Source of the DNA: Vermiphilus sp.
GTDB lineage: Bacteria > Ratteibacteria > UBA8468 > B48-G9 > JAFGKM01
Direction of reading: 5' to 3'
Length of the DNA stretch: 9,487 bases
NCBI GenBank assembly: GCA_020722825.1
Contig: DYKC01000035.1
Location: forward strand, 1-9,487
The notes beneath the pieces were generated by a model that was given only the letters and a program-made list of their open reading frames with translations, was not told the DNA's origin and did no database searches. A program made the position numbers and the translations under genes. The first letter of the stretch is position 1; each line of letters begins with the position of its first letter. Below, piece by piece: positions 1-6,286 of this stretch.

Positions 1-42
1 GGGGTAAAATGCGACATAAGTCCTACTGGGCTTCGGACCCTC

Positions 43-81
43 TGAAATACTCCGTGAGTGTTCAGGCCGCTCTTGAGCGGC
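43..81. repeat. Two adjacent small palindromes at the 3' end of cstA
   Basis: Bases 66-81 form a perfect inverted repeat, GCCGCTC/GAGCGGC, with two bases between the arms. It lies inside the last codons of cstA and encodes the terminal RSRAA. Next to it, 43-64 pair as TGAA-TACTC against GAGTG-TTCA, with one bulged base and one wobble on the plus strand, and this stem includes the cstA stop codon. Neither is followed by a T-run on the minus strand, so I do not call an intrinsic terminator. The first 42 bases show no gene; a weak GTCC/GGAC pairing flanks GGGCTTC there. The tract may be the edge of a repeat element cut off by the window. Confidence 0.4.
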
Positions 82-1699
82 GGATCTGGCGGGCACCTTC
101 GGCTATGAAAAAGACTGCGAGGACGACAAGAATGATGGAGATGTTGCCCAGAAGAAAATTTTTGTTCCTGTAAAAACCCTGTGCCTGATAGAGCAGGGCG
201 GTGATTGTGGTAAGAAACATAATCAGGGAGGGAATAAAGGTTGTGCGTGCCTGCTTTTTTAGACTTAAAAGAAACAGACCTGCCACAAAGAGAACAATGG
301 CCGCTACCACCTGGTTTGCCGCACCGAATACAGGCCATATCTTCTGCCAGTTGCCGAAGGCAAGGTAGCCGGCGATGAGAACCACGAAGAATGTTGAGAA
401 ATACCTGTTTTTGAAGATTTTTATCTTCCAACTGTCACCGAACAATTCTTGTGAAATGTAACGAGCAATCCTGGTGGCTGTATCAAGGCTGGTAAGCACA
501 AATGCATTTATCATTACTATTGCCAGCATCTTTCCTGTATCGGGGTTGATAAGTCTTGAGGTTAACTGTCCGTAGCCTGTCGCAAAAGTGCCAATCCAGT
601 CACCTGTTTTCATAAGTTCCGGGTAGTTGAGAGGCGAACCTGTCTTATTCCAGAAAAGCCCCGCACATACAGAAAGAAGGGCAAGTATGGCAAGTATTCC
701 TTCTGTCAGCATGCTGCCGTAAGCGATTTTTCTTGCATCCCTTTCGTTTGTTATCTGTTTTGAGGTTGTTCCGCTTGCGACAAGACTGTGAAATCCGCTT
801 ATCGCACCGCAGGCAATTATAACAAACATCATCGGCCAAAGTGTTCCCTTGCCTCCGGCGGCTGTGAAGGATATGTAGGCCGGAGCGTTTATTATAGGAT
901 GGGATGTAGCAAGGCCGACATATCCAACGACCAGACCGGTAATGAGAATGAAAGACGAAAGATAGTCACGGGGCTGAAGCAGAAAATTCACCGGTATAAT
1001 ACTGGCTACAAATGAATAGATAAGAAGTATGACAATCCAGATTTTAATAGGCTCCGATACTGTAAGGGCTAACGGAAATCTGTTGCCAATCAGAAAAAGA
1101 AATACAAGACTAACCAAAGAACCTAATGTTGCATATACATTGTGTACATTAAGCCTGTATACAAAAAGTCCGAATAACAGGGCTATCAGAATGAGCCCGA
1201 AGGAGGGGATTACAATCTCCGGTGTCTGTACAAAGGTATTGGCAGTCACTGAAGAAAAAACCGCAACCACAAGTATCAGTGAAAACCACAGGAACAGGGA
1301 AAAAAATATTTTACTTCTGTGCCCCATCACGGTTTCGGTAATCTCTCCTATGGACCTGCCCTTGTGCCTCAGGCTCAGCACGAGGGACGCAAAATCATGC
1401 ACGCCTCCCAGCAGTGTTGAGCCGAAGATAATCCACAAAGTTGCCGGCAGCCACCCCCACAACACACAGACGATAACTGGCCCCAGTATGGGACCTGCTC
1501 CTGCAATTGAGGCAAAGTGGTGCCCGAAAAGAATGGTCCAGTGTTTGACAGGAACATAGTCAACGCCATCCTGCATTTTCATTGCAGGGGTCTTTCTGGC
1601 AGAGGAAATCTCCCAGAGTTTTTCCATGAACCGTCCGTAAAAACGGTATGCGATGATAAAAAGAACGAAAGTCACTCCAACCAGCAGTAAGGAACTCAT
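62..1699 (-). CDS. cstA: CstA-family transporter (carbon starvation protein, likely pyruvate uptake)
   Basis: A 545-residue polytopic inner-membrane protein of the CstA family. Family landmarks are visible: GHHFASIAGAGPILGP near residues 59-74, LLQPRDYLSS at 240-249, SGFHSLVASGTT at 301-312, LDTATRIARY at 405-414 and WPVFGAANQ at 455-463, set among many hydrophobic helices. E. coli CstA (about 700 residues) and its relative BtsT import pyruvate, and peptide uptake has also been proposed for the family; this is the shorter form, without the long C-terminal part. The start at 1699 is chosen because AAGGTGA precedes that ATG; an upstream ATG at 1747 lies inside porB. The site overlaps the porB stop, and only four bases separate the genes, so translation is probably coupled. 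Lying behind pyruvate oxidoreductase genes supports pyruvate as substrate, but that is inference. Family assignment is firm; substrate is not. Confidence 0.95.
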   Translation of the reverse strand: MSSLLLVGVTFVLFIIAYRFYGRFMEKLWEISSARKTPAMKMQDGVDYVPVKHWTILFGHHFASIAGAGPILGPVIVCVLWGWLPATLWIIFGSTLLGGVHDFASLVLSLRHKGRSIGEITETVMGHRSKIFFSLFLWFSLILVVAVFSSVTANTFVQTPEIVIPSFGLILIALLFGLFVYRLNVHNVYATLGSLVSLVFLFLIGNRFPLALTVSEPIKIWIVILLIYSFVASIIPVNFLLQPRDYLSSFILITGLVVGYVGLATSHPIINAPAYISFTAAGGKGTLWPMMFVIIACGAISGFHSLVASGTTSKQITNERDARKIAYGSMLTEGILAILALLSVCAGLFWNKTGSPLNYPELMKTGDWIGTFATGYGQLTSRLINPDTGKMLAIVMINAFVLTSLDTATRIARYISQELFGDSWKIKIFKNRYFSTFFVVLIAGYLAFGNWQKIWPVFGAANQVVAAIVLFVAGLFLLSLKKQARTTFIPSLIMFLTTITALLYQAQGFYRNKNFLLGNISIILVVLAVFFIAEGARQIRRSRAA

Positions 1700-1703
1700 T
1701 TTT

Positions 1704-3722
1704 TCACCTTCCACATTTGGTAAGAAGAACTTCCCATTTCCTGTCAACCTCCCTCTGTATCGTTTCCAGTAATTCCTGGTTTTCCGGTCTTAAAAGATGT
1801 GCAAATCTTCTCTGCATCTTAAACCACTCCAAAACCGGCTTCTTTTCTTTCGGCCTATATGTAAGTTTATATTTCCCTTCAATAACCTCGTAAAGAGGCC
1901 AGATACAGGTGTCAGCAGCAACCCTGGAAATTTCCATCGTAAGTTCTGGTTCATATGGCCAACCCAGACGGCAGGGTGTCAGCACGTCTATGAAGGTAAA
2001 ACCGTCAAAGGAAATGGCCTTCTCTACTTTGCTGACAAGGTCATTCCACCTGCCTGGTATGGAGGTTGCAACATAAGGGATATTATGCGCAACCATTATT
2101 GATGCAACATCCTTTGGAAACTGTACCTTGCCTGGTATCACCTTTCCCAGAGGTGAGGTCGTCGTGTGAGCCGCCTTGGGTGTTGCAGAGGACCGCTGTA
2201 TGCCCGTGTTATGCACTACTATTCCATCAGCAATAAAATTATGTTCACCCTCAACTCTCAAGTCAAGAGTTGGTTCATCTCCTACCAGTTTTATGCTTTT
2301 TACTTTTTCTACATCAAAATATTTATTCCCTATCAAGAAATTTTTGTACCGGTATTGCCCAAGATATTTTTCTGTATTCCATTTGCCTCTTTTACTGAAA
2401 GATACATAGCCGTATTTAGCATCCTGCAAGAGTTCTCTATCTGCACATTTTGTGGCTTTTTCTTTACTCTGCCAATGAATATTTCCAACTCTATAGTTTG
2501 TAATTTGGAGCAAGGCTCTCAGACGGCTTAAAAGTTCGGAACTCGCAGAAACATACCGGCAACTGTTTCCTGTTTTATACCCATCCGAAAGCATCAATCC
2601 GTCAATAAAACTTTCTCTTTCTTCTAATGGCAAAGTGAAGAGCCATCGTGGAATAGTCTTGTTTTTTGCCCCTTTACCAAAATCTAAAGAGTCAATAAAT
2701 CTTGCCAGATCTACAGAATTGATATAAATATACACCTTATCCGTTCTTAAATTCCCGCCAAAAATTTTGTTATGAAGGTCTATTAAAACCTCCCGACCCT
2801 CGGTATTTTCCGGCAGAGCAAAACCTACCTCTCCTTTTTCACTCCTTACCCATCCATTTCCGACATACAGACCCAGGTACCTCATCAAGTCAGGACTGGA
2901 AGATACAGGTATATCAACATCGTTAAGTCTGTTTACCTTATAGTCCTTTGTGGTAACCTTTGTAAAACTGAATTCAGCCGATCGCCCTGGATTTATATTT
3001 TTAAGAACAATGACTTCATCTCCTGGTTTAATCTCGGCTAATGTTCGCCAGACAAAGCTATTTTTTCTCCCTCTTCCGTTTCTTTGCAAAATTAAAAAAG
3101 GATGATTATCCGTTGCTTTTATTGAATGATGCAGGGTTTTAAGTTCATAAACAGGCTTTATGCCATTGTCAAAAACACCAGTACATTTTTTCAGAACCAA
3201 CTGATAGTTTTTTTGGTCAAAGGCGTAAACCTGCTCTCCTTGTTTTATTTCTGTTATTTTTTTAAGGCCCCCCTTGGTCATTATATAAGAATCTGTGCTC
3301 AAGCAATTCATATAAGCCTGGTTGTTATAGCAGACATAAAGCATCCTGTGCCCCCGTTCTGCTGCACCAGAAAGAGACTGTAGTCCTATGTCATAGGTCC
3401 CTCCGTCACCACCGAATGCCACAAGTACCACATCCTTGTCTATCTTCCCCTGTTTTTTCAGAGATTTGTATGCCGCCTCAACCCCGCTTACTGTCGCTGC
3501 AGCGTTTTCAAATGCGGAATGTATCCATGGCACCTTCCATGCGGAATATGGGAAGATAGTACTCGCCACTTCCAGACAGCCTGTGGCGTTACCCACTATT
3601 ACAGGTTTATCAATGGCAAGCATTACCATCCTTGCCACTATACCTGCACCGCAACCGGCGCATAACCGGTGCCCTGACAGAAATTTTTCTTCTCTCTTTG
3701 CAAGTTGTTTTAAAGTCGGCAT
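1704..3722 (-). CDS. porB: 2-oxoacid (pyruvate):ferredoxin oxidoreductase beta subunit, interrupted by an intein
   Basis: The 672-residue precursor consists of a 139-residue N-extein, a 366-residue intein and a 167-residue C-extein; splicing gives a normal-sized 306-residue PorB. This subunit binds thiamine diphosphate and a [4Fe-4S] cluster and passes electrons from the oxoacid to ferredoxin. Cluster cysteines are C21 and C24 (CAGCG), C49 (ATGC) and the Cys of LTPCRLGW (C218 after splicing). The diphosphate/Mg motif runs from GGDGG (104-108) to NNQAYMN (133-139) and continues as TGIQ after the intein, matching the NTGxQ conserved in PFOR enzymes. The start at 3722 has GGGGAG before it; the in-frame ATG at 3785 would translate through a palindromic repeat and lacks a ribosome site. 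Pyruvate is the likely substrate from overall resemblance, but a branched-chain 2-oxoacid enzyme cannot be excluded. Confidence 0.96.
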   Translation of the reverse strand: MPTLKQLAKREEKFLSGHRLCAGCGAGIVARMVMLAIDKPVIVGNATGCLEVASTIFPYSAWKVPWIHSAFENAAATVSGVEAAYKSLKKQGKIDKDVVLVAFGGDGGTYDIGLQSLSGAAERGHRMLYVCYNNQAYMNCLSTDSYIMTKGGLKKITEIKQGEQVYAFDQKNYQLVLKKCTGVFDNGIKPVYELKTLHHSIKATDNHPFLILQRNGRGRKNSFVWRTLAEIKPGDEVIVLKNINPGRSAEFSFTKVTTKDYKVNRLNDVDIPVSSSPDLMRYLGLYVGNGWVRSEKGEVGFALPENTEGREVLIDLHNKIFGGNLRTDKVYIYINSVDLARFIDSLDFGKGAKNKTIPRWLFTLPLEERESFIDGLMLSDGYKTGNSCRYVSASSELLSRLRALLQITNYRVGNIHWQSKEKATKCADRELLQDAKYGYVSFSKRGKWNTEKYLGQYRYKNFLIGNKYFDVEKVKSIKLVGDEPTLDLRVEGEHNFIADGIVVHNTGIQRSSATPKAAHTTTSPLGKVIPGKVQFPKDVASIMVAHNIPYVATSIPGRWNDLVSKVEKAISFDGFTFIDVLTPCRLGWPYEPELTMEISRVAADTCIWPLYEVIEGKYKLTYRPKEKKPVLEWFKMQRRFAHLLRPENQELLETIQREVDRKWEVLLTKCGR
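2208..3305 (-). mobile_element. PorB intein (366 residues) with LAGLIDADG endonuclease domain
   Basis: An in-frame insertion inside porB with all the signals of a class 1 intein. It begins with Cys1 (CLSTDSYIMTKGG, block A), has TDNH at residues 65-68 (block B TxxH), and ends LRVEGEHNFIADGIVVHN (blocks F and G) with His365-Asn366; the next residue is Thr, a valid +1 nucleophile. Between the splicing halves lie two LAGLIDADG-like motifs, YLGLYVGNG (143-151) and FIDGLMLSDG (233-242). The first has Asn150 (AAT, 2856-2858) where an acidic residue is normally catalytic; the second keeps Asp241. Splicing therefore looks intact while DNA cleavage may be lost or reduced. Three 60-base lines inside the intein count 60 G+C of 180 (33%), against 57 of 120 (about 48%) in two extein lines, suggesting acquisition from another source. 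Confidence 0.96.
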
Positions 3723-3753
3723 TTTTTCTCCCCGTTCCGACCAGAGGTACTTG

Positions 3754-3813
3754 GTCATTGCGAGTTTATTGTGGTGGCAATCCATAAGAGTGCTTCACTT
3801 CGTTTGCAATGAC
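3754..3813. repeat. 60-bp palindromic dispersed repeat between porA and porB
   Basis: The 118-base gap between porA and porB holds an element bounded by perfect 8-base inverted ends, GTCATTGC (3754-3761) and GCAATGAC (3806-3813). On the minus strand it begins GTCATTGCAAACGAAGTGAAG and contains GGATTGCC inside. This resembles a decayed copy of the GTCATTGCGAGCGAAGCGAAGC-type repeat found in many unrelated bacterial genomes, a resemblance made from memory. It is transcribed with the operon and could fold in the mRNA between the two genes. It is not followed by a T-run, so it is not a plain terminator. No second copy is present in this window. Confidence 0.7.
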
Positions 3814-3840
3814 AACCCCGGTAGGAACCCTAAATTAGTT

Positions 3841-5028
3841 TTACTCTCTCACTCCTATGTATTTCAATGTATATTCTTTTTTCCCTGTTTCCGCAGTCCT
3901 TAACAGTTCCTCAAAGACAAATCTAATATCTTCCATAGGGACATCCCTGCCGCCCAGTCCATAAATATAGTCCTGAATGACCGGTTTCTTACCGTTTACA
4001 TCATAAAGAGCCCCACATATCTCAGGATATAACGGTCCTGATACCGCACTCATCCCGTCTGCTCTGTCCATAACACCTATGGACCTGACACCTGAAAGGG
4101 CTTTTCCCAGCATTTCTGCGGGGAAAGGCCTGTAAACCCGCAGTTTTAATAGCCCCACCTTTCTGCCCTCTTCACGCAGTTTATCAACAACCTCTTTTGC
4201 AGTGCCTGCTGTGGAACCCATTACCACAACCGCCGCATCTGCATCTTCAAGTTTGTATTCTTCAAAAAAACTGTATTCCCTTCCGAACCGTTCTGCAAAT
4301 TCTTTGCTTATCTCCGGTATAACCTTTATTGCGTTAAACATACCCTCTGCGGACTGCCTCTTATGCTCAAAGTAGTAATCCTGCAAGTCCAGAGCACCTA
4401 TTGTTATAGGCTTGTTCTCCTGTAAACTTTTTATAAGGTTGGGACGTTCAGGACTCTCTCCGATAAAACCCTGGACTTCTTCGTCAGACAGTATATCCAG
4501 AGTCTCAAGACAGTGACTGAGGATAAACCCGTCGGTAGTTACCATCACCGGAAGTTTCACATCGGGATGTTCGGCTATCCGCACTGCCTGAATAAGGTTA
4601 TCGTATGTCTCCTGTACGTTTTCAGAATAAATCTGTATCCACCCTGAATCCCTCGCACCAAAAGTATCTGAATGGTCACAGTGTATGTTGATTGGAGAAG
4701 ACAATGTCCTGTTTACCACCGCCATAACTATCGGCAGGCGCAGACCACCTGCTATGTAAAGCATCTCCCACATAAGCGCAAGCCCCTGGGAGGATGTTCC
4801 TGTCATCGCCCTTGCCCCGGCAGCGCTGGCACCTATGCAGGCACTCATAGCGCTGTGTTCACTTTCAACAGCCACGAACTCCGTCTTTACCAGTCCGTCT
4901 GCAACGAACTGGGAAAAGAGTTGCACTATTTCAGTGGCAGGGGTTATTGGATATGCGGCAACCACATCCGGATTTATCTGCCGCATTGCTTCTGCAAATG
5001 CCTCATTACCTGTTTTGGCTACTTTCAT
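3841..5028 (-). CDS. porA: 2-oxoacid (pyruvate):ferredoxin oxidoreductase alpha subunit
   Basis: A 395-residue cytoplasmic subunit carrying the pyrimidine-binding half of the thiamine diphosphate site, of the length usual for PorA. The N-terminal domain starts with TGNEAFAEA and AAYPITPATE (24-33), then VESEHSA (54-60), whose Glu residues are candidates for activating the cofactor, and TGTSSQGLALM (76-86). LSSPINIHCDHSD (109-121) is typical of pyruvate-type alpha subunits. A C-terminal transketolase-like domain follows, with VVMGSTAGTAKEVV and LRVYRPFP. The start at 5028 gives the canonical family N-terminus and has GGGGAG upstream; it overlaps the preceding small gene by 23 bases, so expression is probably coupled. 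With PorB, PorD and PorG it would form the heterotetramer that makes acetyl-CoA, CO2 and reduced ferredoxin. Family is sure; pyruvate specificity is likely but unproven. Confidence 0.95.
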   Translation of the reverse strand: MKVAKTGNEAFAEAMRQINPDVVAAYPITPATEIVQLFSQFVADGLVKTEFVAVESEHSAMSACIGASAAGARAMTGTSSQGLALMWEMLYIAGGLRLPIVMAVVNRTLSSPINIHCDHSDTFGARDSGWIQIYSENVQETYDNLIQAVRIAEHPDVKLPVMVTTDGFILSHCLETLDILSDEEVQGFIGESPERPNLIKSLQENKPITIGALDLQDYYFEHKRQSAEGMFNAIKVIPEISKEFAERFGREYSFFEEYKLEDADAAVVVMGSTAGTAKEVVDKLREEGRKVGLLKLRVYRPFPAEMLGKALSGVRSIGVMDRADGMSAVSGPLYPEICGALYDVNGKKPVIQDYIYGLGGRDVPMEDIRFVFEELLRTAETGKKEYTLKYIGVRE

Positions 5029-5299
5029 TTTCCGTCTCCCCTTTTCTCTCCATTTTGTCTTTCAGTCTATCAAGTCCTACCTTGAGTGTTTCCAGCGTGG
5101 AGATAATGTTATCTATCTTTTCCTCGCTGACCGTTATGTCTCTCACCAAAAACTGGTAAGAGTCCAGTTCTGACTTCAATTCCGTAATCTTTGTCTCTGT
5201 CTGTGCCCGCTTTTTTTCCGAAGCAACATAAAGTATTGCAAAGGCAACCCAGCCGGATAAAATAAGCACAATAATGCCCCACCGTAGCATTTTTTTCAT
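5006..5299 (-). CDS. Small membrane-anchored coiled-coil protein within the por operon (unknown function)
   Basis: A 97-residue protein I cannot assign to a family. It begins with MKKMLRW and one strongly hydrophobic helix (about residues 8-26, GIIVLILSGWVAFAILYVA), followed by a charged, heptad-like stretch (ITELKSELDSYQFLV, then IDNIISTLETLKVGLDRLKDKME) that should form a coiled coil in the cytoplasm, and a polar tail. The start at 5299 overlaps the porD stop as ATGA, with GGAGG ten bases upstream; an upstream ATG at 5380 would run through porD in another frame. Its 3' end overlaps porA by 23 bases. This tight packing between two subunit genes suggests co-translation with the oxidoreductase. 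It could tether the complex to the membrane, help assembly, or be unrelated. Its reality as a gene is well supported; its role is a guess. Confidence 0.85.
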   Translation of the reverse strand: MKKMLRWGIIVLILSGWVAFAILYVASEKKRAQTETKITELKSELDSYQFLVRDITVSEEKIDNIISTLETLKVGLDRLKDKMERKGETENESSQNR

Positions 5300-5598
5300 T
5301 TTTCGTTTTCCTCCTGCTCGTTGACCATCTTTATCGCATCTTTTGGACACTCGTAGGCACAGATTCCACAGCCCTTGCAATAGTTATAGTCAAACCCTAC
5401 AAATTTGCCTGTTTCCGCGTTAACCCTGACAGCCCCGTCAGGACAGGCGATCCAGCACAGGAAACAGTGGATGCACCTTTCAGGGATATGCACAGGTTTA
5501 TTGGTACGCCAGTTGCCAGTCTTGAACTTAAGAGCGCTGCCTCCTTCAAGAACATCGCCCTCTGCTAGTTCTTTCCATGTTGCTTTTTTCTCTCCCAT
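5296..5598 (-). CDS. porD: 2-oxoacid (pyruvate):ferredoxin oxidoreductase delta subunit, 2[4Fe-4S] ferredoxin
   Basis: A 100-residue ferredoxin-type subunit that carries electrons from the PorB cluster to external ferredoxin. Two complete four-cysteine motifs are visible: CIHCFLCWIACP (Cys 42, 45, 48, 52) and CKGCGICAYECP (Cys 74, 77, 80, 84), each ending in Pro as in bacterial-type 2[4Fe-4S] ferredoxins. The N-terminal part (TWKELAEGDVL, TGNWRTNKPVH) is the usual PorD extension that docks to the complex. The start at 5598 has AAGGGGTGG upstream. The gene lies 106 bases after porG, and its stop overlaps the next start by four bases. No motif residue is missing. Confidence 0.95.
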   Translation of the reverse strand: MGEKKATWKELAEGDVLEGGSALKFKTGNWRTNKPVHIPERCIHCFLCWIACPDGAVRVNAETGKFVGFDYNYCKGCGICAYECPKDAIKMVNEQEENEK

Positions 5599-5649
5599 TT
5601 TCCACCCCTTTTTACAAAGACTGAGTTTGTCACAGAGTAAGACGGCAAA

Positions 5650-5680
5650 TCAATCCACCACTGATGCCCTGGCGGACTGA
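5650..5680 (-). promoter_or_regulatory. RNA hairpin in the porG-porD gap
   Basis: Read on the minus strand, TCAGTCCGCCA (5680-5670) pairs with TGGTGGATTGA (5660-5650) over 11 base pairs around a nine-base loop. Two of the pairs are G-U, which become A-C mismatches on the plus strand, so the fold exists only in the transcript of the operon. No T-run follows. It may stabilise mRNA ends or set the ratio of PorG to the other subunits. A shorter ACAAA/TTTGT pairing (5614-5630) lies just before the porD ribosome site. I saw no promoter in the gap. Confidence 0.4.
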
Positions 5681-5704
5681 AAAAGCACCGCTATCTGGAT
5701 AAAA

Positions 5705-6286
5705 TCATTCCGTTTTTACCTCGTTATAGGCTCTCTCAATAGCCTTAAGGTTACCTTCTATAACCTCAGGTTTGTTCCTGAACTTCTTCTCCAGTTTCTT
5801 CTTCGTATCTTCAATCAGTTCGTCAAATTTCAAAATCCCTGTTACCCTGACAAGTGCTCCTAACAAGGGGGTGTTGGGTATGTTCTTCCCAATTGTTTCC
5901 TGTGCTATCGCGGAGGCATTCACGGTACATACCTTTCCGTTATAATTCAGTTGCCTCTTTATTTCTTCGGTAGATAGCGGGGTATTCACGATAAGTACCC
6001 CCTTATCAGGATCAAGCCCCTTTGTAATATCCACCTGCCCTATAAGGGTCATATCCAGAACTAAAACAACATCCGGATTTTCAACTCCGGAATGCATCCT
6101 TATTGGCTCAGAACTTATCCTGTTGAATGCCTGCACCGGTGCACCCATCCTTTCAGGCCCATACTCGGGAAATGCCTGTATGTATTTCCCCGTGGACAAT
6201 GCCGCATCTCCGAAAAGAAGGGCTGCCGTCTTTGCACCTTGACCTCCTCTTCCGTGCCACCTTATCTCAAAAATTTTCCCAGCCAT
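5705..6286 (-). CDS. porG: 2-oxoacid (pyruvate):ferredoxin oxidoreductase gamma subunit
   Basis: A 193-residue cytoplasmic subunit of the POR gamma family, of full normal length. The glycine-rich HGRGGQGAKTAA (residues 11-22) and the EYGPERMGAPVQAFNRIS stretch are family hallmarks; later PNTPLLGALVRV is also conserved. In this enzyme group the gamma domain helps bind CoA, which takes up the acetyl group. The start at 6286 shares one base with the stop of the preceding membrane-protein gene (TAATG), and AGGAG lies nine bases upstream inside that gene, so translation should be coupled. This is the first of the four subunit genes in the G-D-A-B order common in bacteria and archaea; no separate promoter is visible immediately before it. 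Confidence 0.95.
   Translation of the reverse strand: MAGKIFEIRWHGRGGQGAKTAALLFGDAALSTGKYIQAFPEYGPERMGAPVQAFNRISSEPIRMHSGVENPDVVLVLDMTLIGQVDITKGLDPDKGVLIVNTPLSTEEIKRQLNYNGKVCTVNASAIAQETIGKNIPNTPLLGALVRVTGILKFDELIEDTKKKLEKKFRNKPEVIEGNLKAIERAYNEVKTE

Noticed and set aside
1029..1559. A 176-codon open frame on the plus strand inside cstA
   Set aside because: It is a shadow of cstA: no ribosome site, no recognisable motifs, and the opposite strand encodes a clear conserved protein.
2208..3305. The porB insert as a frameshifted gene, transposon or native domain
   Set aside because: It is in frame at both ends, has intein splicing residues at both borders, and the flanking PorB motif is continuous once it is removed.
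3723..3785. A longer PorB start at 3785
   Set aside because: The added residues are encoded by the palindromic repeat, have no homologous look, and the ATG lacks a ribosome site, whereas 3722 has GGGGAG.
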